A stretch of 64,000 nucleotides of DNA from Nitrospinae bacterium bin107 (lineage in GTDB: Bacteria; UBA8248), in NCBI GenBank assembly GCA_002238965.1, contig MPNJ01000005.1, positions 186,001-250,000 on the forward strand, written 5' to 3'. The position numbers and the translations under genes are program-made. The notes beneath the pieces are model-generated. The model saw only the letters and a program-made list of their open reading frames with translations. It was not told the DNA's origin and searched no databases. Shown piece by piece: positions 44,499 to 52,865 of the stretch (positions are counted from its first letter, which is position 1; each line of letters starts with the position of its first letter).

Positions 44499-45497
44499 AT
44501 GGCTACGGATAAGGTGCGCCTCGCCTCTATCGGGCTTGGCTGGTGGGGCGGCGTTCTGGTGGACGCCCTGAACCGCAGCGGTTCAGGCGAAGTTGTTTCG
44601 GGCTTCGCGCGCAGCGAGGATGCCAGAAAAGCGTTTTCGGAAAAACACGGCTGCCGGACGGCGGACAGCCTGGACGATCTATGGAACGACCCGGAGGTGG
44701 AAGGCGTCATCGTCGCGACGCCCCACTCCACGCATCTGGACATGATTTCTTCGGCCGCATCGGCAGGAAAACACGTGTTCGTCGAAAAACCGCTCACCCT
44801 GACGGTCGATGACGCGAAAAAGTCGGTCGAGGCGGCCAACGCAGCGAACGTCACCCTGCAGGTCGGACACCACCGTCGCCGCCAAGGCGCGAACCGCGAA
44901 ATGAGGCGGATGATAGACGATGGCGAATTGGGCGTGGTGCATCAGCTCGAAGCCAACCTCTCGCTTCCCATGGGTTTCGAAGCAAGAGACGGCTGGCGCA
45001 ACGACCCCGCCGAATGCCCAGCAGGCTCGATGACGGGCCTGGGCGTCCACATGATCGACAACCTGCAGTACCTGGCAGGCCCCGCGAAGCGGGTGGCCGC
45101 ATTCAGCAAGCAGCTGCTCGGCAAGACGAATCTGGACGATGCCACGAGCATCATCATCGAATACGAAAGCGGCCCGCTGGGCCATATCGGCAGTTGTTTC
45201 GTGGTTCCCAAAATCTGCGACACGGCGGCCTTCGGCACGAAGATGAGAGCCTACAGCGAGGAAGAGGGCGGCAAGCTCTACGTGGCCAAGGTGGGCGAAG
45301 ATGCCCGGACGGAAGTCGAGGTCGAGGGCGGGGACGCCCTGGCGGATGAGATGGATGAGTTCTGCAAGTGCATCCGGGGCGAAGCGACGCCCGAAACCGG
45401 CGGGCCCGAGGGGCTCGAGGTCGTCGCCGTGCTCGAGGCGGTTGTGCAGAGCGCGACGACGGGCCAAGTGGTGGACGTGGCGGCCCTTCGCGGATAG
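44499..45497 (+). CDS. Gfo/Idh/MocA-family oxidoreductase
   Basis: A 332-residue NAD(P)-dependent dehydrogenase. The Rossmann start is VRLASIGLGWWGGVLVDAL, the EKP motif is VFVEKPLTLTVDDAK, and MTGLGVHMIDNLQYL gives the catalytic His region. Members act on inositols, sugars or related polyols. The molybdenum-enzyme gene starts 26 bases after it, so both may serve one catabolic route. Confidence 0.92.
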   Translation: MATDKVRLASIGLGWWGGVLVDALNRSGSGEVVSGFARSEDARKAFSEKHGCRTADSLDDLWNDPEVEGVIVATPHSTHLDMISSAASAGKHVFVEKPLTLTVDDAKKSVEAANAANVTLQVGHHRRRQGANREMRRMIDDGELGVVHQLEANLSLPMGFEARDGWRNDPAECPAGSMTGLGVHMIDNLQYLAGPAKRVAAFSKQLLGKTNLDDATSIIIEYESGPLGHIGSCFVVPKICDTAAFGTKMRAYSEEEGGKLYVAKVGEDARTEVEVEGGDALADEMDEFCKCIRGEATPETGGPEGLEVVAVLEAVVQSATTGQVVDVAALRG

Positions 45498-45523
45498 CTT
45501 TTAGCATTTTTCTGGAGGAAACG

Positions 45524-47770
45524 ATGGCTCAGATGACGCACGTCGGCACGTCGCCGACGAAAGAAGACGCTCTGGCGAAAGCGGTCGGTGATACCGTTTA
45601 CGGCGATGATTTCCACCTGCCGGGCGAGATATACGGGAAAGCCGTCCGCGCCACGATGACGCCGGCGAAGATCAAGGAAATTGACGCGAGCGAGGCGCTC
45701 GCGCTGCCGGGCGTGCACTGCGTCCTGACGGCGAAGGACATTCCCGGCCAGAACGCGGGCCGCTATCCCGATTTCCCGGTACTGGCCGAAGACGTCGTTC
45801 TGGACATCGGCGATGCGGTCGCGCTCGTGGCCGCCGACACGCGTGATCTGGCCGAAGAAGCGGCATCGCGCGTGCGGGTCGTCTACGAACCGCTGCCGGG
45901 CGCATACGACTTCGCCGGCTTGGAAGAGGGCGAGGTGGTCTGCGACTGGAAGACGGACAAGGGCGACCTGGAGGCCGGCTTCGCCGAGGCGGACGTAATT
46001 GTGGAGAACACTTACTTTTCCGCCTGTCTGGATCACGCCTTCATCGAACCCGAAGGCGGCGTCGCCTGGGTGGACGAGCGCGGGGTGGTGAACATCCGCG
46101 TGCCCACCCAGATGATCGAGAATTACCAGAACGTGGCGCGGACGCTGGATCTTCCGCTCAGCCGCGTGCGCTATGAGTGCCCGATGCTGGGCGGAGCGTT
46201 CGGCGGCAAGGAGCACCCGCTGCTCGGCGCTTTCATGGCGCTATTGTCGATCCGGACGGGGCGGCCCGTGCGCATGGCCTACTCGCGAGAGGAGACCATG
46301 AACACGGGCAGCAAGAAGCATCCCTTCCTCATGAAGTACAAGACGGGCGCCACGAAGGACGGAAAACTCACCGCCATAGAGGTGGACATCATCGGCGATG
46401 CGGGCGGCTACGCGGCCAACAGCAAGGGCCTGCTCCTGGGCGCGCTCGTGGTGAGCGGCGGCCCCTATGAGATTCCCAACGCAAAGGGCCGCGCGCGCGC
46501 CGTCAGGACGAACAACCCCTTCACCGAGGCGATGCGCGGCGTGGGCGCGAACCAGGTGTGCTTCGCCTACGAGGCGCAGATGGATGAGCTGGCGGACAGG
46601 CTGGGGATGGACCCGCTCGAATTCCGCGAGAAGAACTTCATCGCCAGGGGCGAGACGCTCATGCAGAACCAGCCCGTTCCCTCGCGCGTGATGCTGCCTG
46701 AACTGGCAGAGGAGACCAAGAAGCTCATCGGCCGCTCGGCGGGCCGCGTCCCCGAGAAAGACCACGGCCCCTGGCGCGTGGGTGTAGGGTACGTCGCGAA
46801 CATCGGCGGATACGGGAGGCCGAGGAACGAGGGCGAAGTCTATGTGTCCATCGATCTCGACGGCAGCGTGAACGTGCGCACGGGCGCATCGGACGTTGGC
46901 GCCGGCCAGACGCAGACGAACCGCCAGATCGCCGCCGAAGCTCTCGGCATCGCTCTTGAGGACGTGACGGTCACGATGTCGGATTCCCACGTCACCCCGC
47001 TCGTGGGCGTTACGGCGGGTTCGCGCCAGACGATGATCTCGGGCGGCTCGTGCTACCGCGCATCGACGGAGCTTAGGGACAGGATACTGAAAGGCGCTGC
47101 GGAACTGCTCGAAGCGAACCCTGAGGATCTGGATATCCGCGAGGGGCGCGTTTACGTGCAGGCCGCAGAAGAGCGCGGTGTCGCCTTCGCCGAGGCTGCC
47201 GCCCAGTGCAAGAAGATGGGCGTCGACTTACACACGGTGGGCAAGACGAAAATCGGCGTCCACGAGTTTGAGGGGCACGAGCAGTACGGCGACGCGGGCG
47301 GCTGGATGGACTACGTGTTCGGCATCCACGCGGCCGAAGTCGAGGTGAACGTCGATACGGGCGAGCTCCGCGTGCTCAACTACTGGTCGGGCCACGACGT
47401 CGGCCAGTCCATCAACGTGCAGCACGTGGAAGGCCAGTTCGAGGGCGGCACCATGATGGGCGTCGGCCACGCGCTGGCCGAAGAGGTCTTGACGCAAAAG
47501 GGCGCGCTCCTGAACAACGAGTTCCACGGCTACCTCATCCCCACCTCGGTGGATACGCCCGAGTGGGACAACGTGATCATGGAGTCCGGCGAAGGCCTCG
47601 GTCCTTTCGGGGCGAAGGGCATCGGCGAGCCTCCCTGCACGGCGGGAGCGGCGGCGGTGGCCTGCGCGGCGGGCCAGGCGATAGGCGCGCGCCTCACGCG
47701 CATCCCCATCACGCCGGATCACGTGATGGAAGTGCTCGGCCGCCTGAAGACGAACGGAAGCCAAAGCTAG
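45524..47770 (+). CDS. molybdenum hydroxylase large subunit (xanthine/CO dehydrogenase family)
   Basis: A 748-residue molybdopterin-binding subunit. The N-terminal Ald_Xan_dh_C-like domain has AVGDTVYGDDFHLPG; the large domain shows CPMLGGAFGGKEHPLLG, RGVGANQVCFAYEAQMDELA, GASDVGAGQTQTNRQIAAEALG, and the C-terminal FGAKGIGEPPCTAGAAAVACA, whose Glu is the usual base. The [2Fe-2S] and FAD subunits that normally accompany it are absent on both sides. It may use partner subunits encoded elsewhere. GGAGGAAACG precedes the ATG. Confidence 0.9.
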   Translation: MAQMTHVGTSPTKEDALAKAVGDTVYGDDFHLPGEIYGKAVRATMTPAKIKEIDASEALALPGVHCVLTAKDIPGQNAGRYPDFPVLAEDVVLDIGDAVALVAADTRDLAEEAASRVRVVYEPLPGAYDFAGLEEGEVVCDWKTDKGDLEAGFAEADVIVENTYFSACLDHAFIEPEGGVAWVDERGVVNIRVPTQMIENYQNVARTLDLPLSRVRYECPMLGGAFGGKEHPLLGAFMALLSIRTGRPVRMAYSREETMNTGSKKHPFLMKYKTGATKDGKLTAIEVDIIGDAGGYAANSKGLLLGALVVSGGPYEIPNAKGRARAVRTNNPFTEAMRGVGANQVCFAYEAQMDELADRLGMDPLEFREKNFIARGETLMQNQPVPSRVMLPELAEETKKLIGRSAGRVPEKDHGPWRVGVGYVANIGGYGRPRNEGEVYVSIDLDGSVNVRTGASDVGAGQTQTNRQIAAEALGIALEDVTVTMSDSHVTPLVGVTAGSRQTMISGGSCYRASTELRDRILKGAAELLEANPEDLDIREGRVYVQAAEERGVAFAEAAAQCKKMGVDLHTVGKTKIGVHEFEGHEQYGDAGGWMDYVFGIHAAEVEVNVDTGELRVLNYWSGHDVGQSINVQHVEGQFEGGTMMGVGHALAEEVLTQKGALLNNEFHGYLIPTSVDTPEWDNVIMESGEGLGPFGAKGIGEPPCTAGAAAVACAAGQAIGARLTRIPITPDHVMEVLGRLKTNGSQS

Positions 47771-47804
47771 ACGAACGTACCGGGCACGAGATTTTCGCAT
47801 TGGA

Positions 47805-47835
47805 AACGCCCCGCACGCGCTGCGGGGCGTTTTTT
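47805..47835 (+). terminator. terminator after the molybdenum hydroxylase gene
   Basis: AACGCCCCGCA (47805-47815) pairs with TGCGGGGCGTT (47821-47831), loop CGCGC, then a T run. Confidence 0.9.
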
Positions 47836-47890
47836 CGTCTTTAGATGAAAAAGAGAACCACTTCGCCTCGATGAATATTTCGATTCTGTG

Positions 47891-47937
47891 GTAGGGGCAG
47901 GCCCCGCGCCTGTCCGAGGCCCCGTGCCTGCTCCTAC
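47891..47937. repeat. GTAGGGG palindromic intergenic repeat
   Basis: Begins GTAGGGGCAGGCCCC and ends in CTCCTAC, with internal complementarity. Same family as at 41028. Confidence 0.65.
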
Positions 47938-48018
47938 GGTTATAAAATCCCCATAGGCCTGAATTGCAGATTGCCGTCATTCCTAGATAGTGATTTGGCT
48001 TCAGGGATGCGAGGGAGT

Positions 48019-48088
48019 GTAGGGGTCGCATAAATGCGACCCTGCTTTTTTGCCGTCCAGCAATGGGCCGCATGTATGCGGCCCCTAC
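48019..48088. repeat. paired GTAGGGG palindromes
   Basis: A first hairpin (GTAGGGGTCGCAT... complement TGCGACCCTGC, 48019-48045) and a second (GGGCCGCAT... ATGCGGCCCCTAC, 48065-48088). The outer GTAGGGG and CCCCTAC also pair across both, so the unit is itself palindromic. Confidence 0.65.
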
Positions 48089-48315
48089 AATTGGTTTTCC
48101 AGACGAAGAGGGAGTGGTTTCGCTTGTGCCTGCTCCTCCTCCGCAGCCCCGAAAATTCCATGAGTGGAACCTTACCCCGTCGTAATTCCAGATAGTGTGA
48201 AATGAAGGAATACGCGCAGCGGCTGCCGTATGCGAATAGACGGCAATACCGTTCGTCGATTGATACAGAAAAGATAAGCGCCGCCTGGGCGTTAACAAGT
48301 TAGGAGGATTAGATC

Positions 48316-49479
48316 ATGTCCAACAGACTGTCGAAAGAACGCCCGCTCCGTCGGGCGCAAGCCGCATCCAGACCGTTCCGGTCGTACGGCTTGGTCGTTC
48401 TCATCGCCTGCGCGGTCGTAATCGGGCTACCGCCGCAGGCGGCCATTGCCAAAGCGGGGAATGACTACCGCCTGAGCGGCCCCTACACGCAGAACAATCT
48501 CTCAGTCTATCTGATTCACCGCGAGCGCCGAAGCGTCGGCCCCGCGCCGCTCACCCTGGAAGAAGCGATGAGGCAGGGCCTCGTCAAAGTCGTCGAAACG
48601 GGCAGCGTCAGCCGGCTCATGGTCCGCAATCTGGGCGACCGCGAGGTCTTCATCCAATCGGGGGACATCGTCAAGGGCGGCAAACAGGACCGCGTCCTGC
48701 TCACCAGCATGATCATCCCCCCGAACTCGGGCGACATCCCCATCGGCGCCTTTTGCGTCGAGGCGGGACGATGGGCTAGGCGCGGCCTGGAGAATATGGG
48801 GGAGTTTTCGATGTCCGCGTACCGCATGCCCTCGCGGGCGGGGAAGATCGCGATGATAAAAAGGATGGAGCGAGAAAGCGCTCCCGATGCTGATCGAACC
48901 CGAAGGTCGAGGGAGAGATGGCCCGGACCGAGAATTTCGCAACGGTCGCGACGGCGCATGGGCTCAAACTATCAGGACGATGTATGGCGCTCTATCGGGG
49001 CGATGCAGAATAGGTTGGGCCGGGCCATGGGGGCGCGCGTCGCCGACGAGCGCTCGCGTACGAGCCTCCAGTTATCATTGGAGAACAAGCGCCTCGCCTC
49101 GGCCCTGGCGGACTATGAAAAAGACTTGGGACGCCTGCTGGATGAGCACCCCGACGCCGTGGGCTATGTCTTCGCCGTAAACGGCAAGATCAACAGCGGC
49201 GACGAGTTCGGAAGCGCCGGCCTGTTCCGGAAACTGTGGTCGCGGCAACTGAAGGCGGCGGCAACGGAGGCTGTCGCCGAAAAAGATGCGCCGAAGCGCA
49301 GGGAGCCGACGCTCGTCGATGTCGCCGCGTTCATCAACTCCACGCGCGCAGAAAAGCCCGCCTTGAGAGCGATTCCGGGCGGCAATAATCTCGAGACGCG
49401 CAAGGCGAGCAAGTCGTATTACATGGAAATCCGGCGCGGGAACAACCGCTGGGTGCACCGGACATACGTCGCCCACTAG
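48316..49479 (+). CDS. exported protein with ARPP-1-like domain
   Basis: A 387-residue protein. Residues 24-45 (GLVVLIACAVVIGLPPQAAIA) act as signal or membrane anchor after a basic N-terminus. The first domain has LTLEEAMRQGLVKVVETGSVSRLMVRNLGDREVFIQSGDIVKGGKQDRVLLTSMIIPP and PIGAFCVEAGRW, a pattern I associate with the ARPP-1 (DUF6569-like) family of unknown biochemistry. A basic, charged central segment and a helical C-terminal domain (LSLENKRLASALADYEKDLG) follow. TAGGAGGATT precedes the ATG. A terminator follows. Confidence 0.75.
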   Translation: MSNRLSKERPLRRAQAASRPFRSYGLVVLIACAVVIGLPPQAAIAKAGNDYRLSGPYTQNNLSVYLIHRERRSVGPAPLTLEEAMRQGLVKVVETGSVSRLMVRNLGDREVFIQSGDIVKGGKQDRVLLTSMIIPPNSGDIPIGAFCVEAGRWARRGLENMGEFSMSAYRMPSRAGKIAMIKRMERESAPDADRTRRSRERWPGPRISQRSRRRMGSNYQDDVWRSIGAMQNRLGRAMGARVADERSRTSLQLSLENKRLASALADYEKDLGRLLDEHPDAVGYVFAVNGKINSGDEFGSAGLFRKLWSRQLKAAATEAVAEKDAPKRREPTLVDVAAFINSTRAEKPALRAIPGGNNLETRKASKSYYMEIRRGNNRWVHRTYVAH

Positions 49480-49532
49480 CCCGGAGACGGCCTTATCGGG
49501 CAGGAGACGCTCCGCCCGCCTTCTTTTGCATG

Positions 49533-49562
49533 AACGCCCCGCACCCTTGCGGGGCGTTTTTT
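49533..49562 (+). terminator. terminator after the ARPP-1-like gene
   Basis: AACGCCCCGCA (49533-49543) pairs with TGCGGGGCGTT (49548-49558), loop CCCT, then T run. The stem is identical to the one at 47805. Confidence 0.88.
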
Positions 49563-49650
49563 CTTTTCAAGACGTAAGGCCTGCTGTATTACATATTCAT
49601 ATCATTGTAGGATGCAGGCCTAGCCCGCCCCATTCGTAGAGACGTGCGCC

Positions 49651-51480
49651 ATGCTCTCGACTCTGGACTGGTCGCTCATCCTCGCCTACATCGCCTTCGC
49701 GCTGGTGGTCGGCGCGCTCACCTCGCGCTCGGCGTCGAAGAGTCTGGCTTCATACTTCGTGGCCGGGCGCAGCCTGCCCTGGTGGTGGATAGGCATCTCC
49801 ATGGTGGCGACCACCTTCGCCTCGGACACCCCCCTCGTCGTGGCCGGCATCGTCGCCAAGCGAGGCATCTCGGGAAACTGGTTCTGGTGGGCCTGGGTCA
49901 TCGGCAACGTGGGCGTCGCGGTCTTCTTCGCCCCCCTGTGGCGGCGCGCGGGCGTGGTGACCGACGCCGAACTCATCGAGCTGCGCTACGGGAGCGGCCC
50001 CGGCGCGTTCCTGCGCGGCTTCAAGGCCGTCTATTCCTCCCTCATCGTGAACCTCATCGTCATGGGCTGGGTGTTCCGCGCCATGGCGAAGATAGCCCAG
50101 CCCTTCCTGCGGTGGGAGGAGATACTGCCCCCGAACTGGTGGACGGTTATCGAGGCGAACTGGCCCGCCGTCCTCACGATGGGAAGCGTGAACGAGAGCG
50201 TTACGGTCGCCCTGCTCGTCTTGATGATCGCGCTCTATGCGAGCGCGGGCGGCATCCGGGGCGTCATGCTCACGGATCTGTTCCAGTTCGTCATCGCGAT
50301 GACGGGCAGTTGCCTGTTCGCCTGGTACGCCGTGGAGGCCGTGGGCGGGCTTTCGGGCCTGAGCGTGAAGCTGGGCGAGATTTACGGCGCGGAAGGCGCG
50401 GGCAATATCCTCTCCTTCCTGCCGCCCGAGGGCGCGGGATGGGCGGGGGCGCAGGTGATTTTGATATACCTCTTCGTGGTCTGGTGGGCGCACAACAACG
50501 CCGACGGCGGCGGCTACATCGGTCAGAGGCTGTGTTCGGCGCGCACGCCGAGGGACGCCCAGGCGGGCGCATTCCTCTTCACGGTCGGGAACTACGTCCT
50601 GAGGCCCTGGCCGTGGATTCTCATCGGCCTGGTGAGCCTGATCCTCGTGCCCAAGGGGATGGACGCCCTGCCCGGCACGATGGAGGCGAAAATTCTCGCC
50701 GACCGCGAGGCGGCCTATCCCCTCCTGATGGAGAAGCTATTGCCTGCGGGGATTCTTGGTCTCGTGTTGGTGGGCCTTCTGGGCGCGTTCATGAGCACGG
50801 TGGACACCCACCTGAACTGGGGGGTGAGTTATCTGGTGAACGACGTCTATGCGCGCTTCATCAGAAAAGGAGCGGGCGCGCGGGAGGTCGTCTTCGTGAG
50901 CCGCCTGGGCGTGCTGATCATGGCGCTCGGCGCGTTCGCCGTGGCGGGACAGATAAGCAGCCTCGAGGTGGCGTGGAAGTTCCACATCTCGCTCGGAGCC
51001 GGGCTGGGGCTTCCGGTGATACTGCGCTGGCTTTGGTGGCGGGCGAACGCCTGGACGGAAATCTCAGGGATGCTGTCCGCGGGCGCGACCGCCCTCTATC
51101 TTCACTGGGAGGGTGAGCCGCCCGCTTTTCCCGTATTGCTGGCCGCGGAGGTGGGCGTTGGATTTCTGGCGATGCTGATCGCCACTCTCATCACGAGGCC
51201 CGCAAAAGCAGAGGTTCTGAGAGATTTCTGGACGAAGGTCCATCCGCCGGGCGTATGGGGACGGGTGCGCGGGGAGGACAGGCGCGCAGCCCCCGTATTG
51301 GCCCTCGCGGGCCTTTGGCTGGCATTGAGCGTCTTCGTCTTCGCCTTGATGTTCCTGGTCGGAGCGCTGCTCGTCGGTACCTGGGGGCAGGTGGGCGGTC
51401 TCGCGCTCCTGGCGGGATTCTCCCTATGCACGGCGTGGGGGATTGACAGAAGGTATCGGTACGGAATTTTGTTCGTCTAG
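49651..51480 (+). CDS. sodium:solute symporter family protein
   Basis: A 609-residue SSS-family transporter with about 13-14 hydrophobic helices. The N-terminal motif SLASYFVAGRSLPWWWIGISMVATTFASDTPL is characteristic, with SAGGIRGVMLTDLFQFVIAM and the second-repeat LVGLLGAFMSTVDTHLNWGVSYLVNDVY. The SSS family moves sugars, amino acids or carboxylates with sodium; the long C-terminus (residues 520-609) adds two more helices. No neighbour indicates the ligand. Confidence 0.9.
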   Translation: MLSTLDWSLILAYIAFALVVGALTSRSASKSLASYFVAGRSLPWWWIGISMVATTFASDTPLVVAGIVAKRGISGNWFWWAWVIGNVGVAVFFAPLWRRAGVVTDAELIELRYGSGPGAFLRGFKAVYSSLIVNLIVMGWVFRAMAKIAQPFLRWEEILPPNWWTVIEANWPAVLTMGSVNESVTVALLVLMIALYASAGGIRGVMLTDLFQFVIAMTGSCLFAWYAVEAVGGLSGLSVKLGEIYGAEGAGNILSFLPPEGAGWAGAQVILIYLFVVWWAHNNADGGGYIGQRLCSARTPRDAQAGAFLFTVGNYVLRPWPWILIGLVSLILVPKGMDALPGTMEAKILADREAAYPLLMEKLLPAGILGLVLVGLLGAFMSTVDTHLNWGVSYLVNDVYARFIRKGAGAREVVFVSRLGVLIMALGAFAVAGQISSLEVAWKFHISLGAGLGLPVILRWLWWRANAWTEISGMLSAGATALYLHWEGEPPAFPVLLAAEVGVGFLAMLIATLITRPAKAEVLRDFWTKVHPPGVWGRVRGEDRRAAPVLALAGLWLALSVFVFALMFLVGALLVGTWGQVGGLALLAGFSLCTAWGIDRRYRYGILFV

Positions 51481-51848
51481 GTAAATCTTGTGTTTGGAAG
51501 AGAAATCGAGCCTACCGTAGGGACAGCCCCCTGTGGTTGTCCTTACTTTATGATGTTTACGAAAAGGGCAGGCACGGGGGCCTGCCCCTACGGGTTTATA
51601 GACAGCTTTTCATCCTCCATGAAAAACCTCGCCGAATTCGCGTTTGAACGAGAATGGACGCGATATGGGATAAAATGGCTGGTGATGACGACGATGATTC
51701 AAGGTCATCGGCAAGTGAGGGAAGTCGTCACGACCGCAAAGTCATCGGGACGGCTGGCCGCAATATCGTCCGTCAGGTTCCGGTGGCCCCTGACATCTTT
51801 CGGGCGGCGGAAGAGAAAGTCCCTGCTTCGGGATGGGGGGTTGAAATA
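51481..51848. other. intergenic region with two palindromic repeats
   Basis: Two GTAGGG-type hairpins, at 51517-51546 and 51565-51591, are arranged head to head. An open frame from 51654 continues into the small membrane protein but its N-terminal part has no motif. Confidence 0.5.
51517..51591. repeat. two GTAGGG palindromes, head to head
   Basis: GTAGGGACAGCCCCC... (51517-51546) and GGGCAGGCACGGG... CCTGCCCCTAC (51565-51591). Same family as at 41028. Confidence 0.65.
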
Positions 51849-52010
51849 ATGGAAGGCAACATCTGGATAGGGTTCATCGTGGTCGTCATCGCGATTGTCG
51901 GCTCCCACACCTGGCTTCACAGGGACATCGCCGAACTACGAGAGCGCATGGCGAAACTGGAGGGGACCTTCGAGGGTTTCATGACCTCGCAGCGTAAATC
52001 TGCGTACTAG
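51849..52010 (+). CDS. small membrane protein with C-terminal coiled-coil (53 residues)
   Basis: MEGNIWIGFIVVVIAIVGSH forms one hydrophobic helix, then HRDIAELRERMAKLEGTFEGF is a heptad-like helix. A G-rich tract about 10 bases upstream may serve as ribosome site. The frame also stays open back to 51654 with an acidic DDDDDS stretch, so a longer form is possible. The pattern resembles small membrane proteins with a coiled-coil, but no family name is certain. Confidence 0.5.
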   Translation: MEGNIWIGFIVVVIAIVGSHTWLHRDIAELRERMAKLEGTFEGFMTSQRKSAY

Positions 52011-52194
52011 CCGGTTCTTCCGCTGCCATCTTCTTTCAAAATCTTAGAGAAACACGCTGTCTTGAGGGAAGTGTCTGTGCTTACCTGTGTAAGTGGCTTC
52101 CCCGAGTGGTGAATTCCAACTGAAGGAGGAGGAATTCTTCCGCCCGAAGCGGGAGGGACCGCCACCTGCAGGAAAATGAAAGCGCAACACGAAA

Positions 52195-52222
52195 GTAGGG
52201 ACAGGTCGCGACCTGCCCCTAC
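52195..52222. repeat. GTAGGG palindromic intergenic repeat
   Basis: GTAGGGACAGGTCG followed by CGACCTGCCCCTAC. It lies 68 bases from the end of the OsmC-like gene. Same family as at 41028. Confidence 0.65.
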
Positions 52223-52290
52223 AGATTCGGGAAGAAGTTGCTGCCGGTATCACGAACAAAGATCACACTCGATCGGCAGCCGCCTCCTGT

Positions 52291-52767
52291 CTACTCGTCC
52301 ACTTCCTCGAATTCCGCCGTGTATTCGACTTCGATGCCGCGCTGCACGCTCTGGCTCGCCGGGCAGCCTTTCTCATGCACGGCGAGGGCGCGCTCGGCGT
52401 CTTCGCGCTTTCCCTTGGGGATTCGGCACTTGTATTTGACCTTGATTTTCGTGACCAGGGCCATGCCGTCCACGTTCTCGATGATGCCTTCGACTTCAGC
52501 CACCAGGTTGTCGGGGCTGCTCTTTATCCCGCGCGCATCCAGCGCGCCTCCCATATTGCCCGTCAGTCAGCCGGCGACGGCGGCCGCGAGGTGATCCAGC
52601 GTGGCCGGACGCTCCTCCTCGGGTTCCGCCTTGTAGAAGTTCTTGATGCCCCCGTGGATGCCGTAGGGGATCGGCTCGTCGGGGAAGGCGTCGAGGTAGC
52701 CCGTCTTCATGCCCCTGCCGGGCTCCTTGACGATGCGGGCCTTGGTGACGTGAATGACTTCACCCAT
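52291..52767 (-). CDS. OsmC-like protein with selenocysteine (UGA at codon 67)
   Basis: A 158-residue OsmC/Ohr-fold protein that would reduce hydroperoxides. From the ATG at 52767 (AGGAG 7 bases upstream) the frame reads MGEVIHVTKARIVKEP to DHLAAAVAG, then TGA at 52569-52567, then LTGNMGGALDARGI and on to a TAG. In relatives the UGA position is the first catalytic Cys (AAxxGCLTG-like); the second, Cys135 in HEKGCPASQS, is intact. A hairpin right after the UGA suits a SECIS. Both parts are in the same frame, so this is not a frameshift. An ordinary annotation would split it into a 66-residue and an 87-residue protein. Confidence 0.92.
52531..52547 (-). promoter_or_regulatory. bacterial SECIS-like hairpin in the OsmC-like gene
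   Basis: On the minus strand GCGCGC pairs with GCGCGC around loop TGGAT. The loop begins 26 bases after the UGA and contains GG, as in known bacterial SECIS elements. Confidence 0.7.
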
Positions 52768-52865
52768 CTTGCGCTCCTTTTCGTGATGAGGTTTCGAAAA
52801 AATTCCTTGATTGATTCGACACCCGAGAGTAGCACCCCGCCGGGGCGAGGGGAACTCTCCGGGTC

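Larger units (their letters stand above)
47771..48315. other. intergenic region with terminator and palindromic repeats
   Basis: No supported gene. It contains the terminator at 47805-47835 and three GTAGGGG-type palindromes at 47891, 48019 and 48065. Confidence 0.6.

Noticed and set aside
49644-51116. 490-codon Arg/Gly/His-rich frame overlapping the SSS symporter
   Set aside because: It is the +1 shadow of a GC-rich membrane gene; composition is not protein-like.
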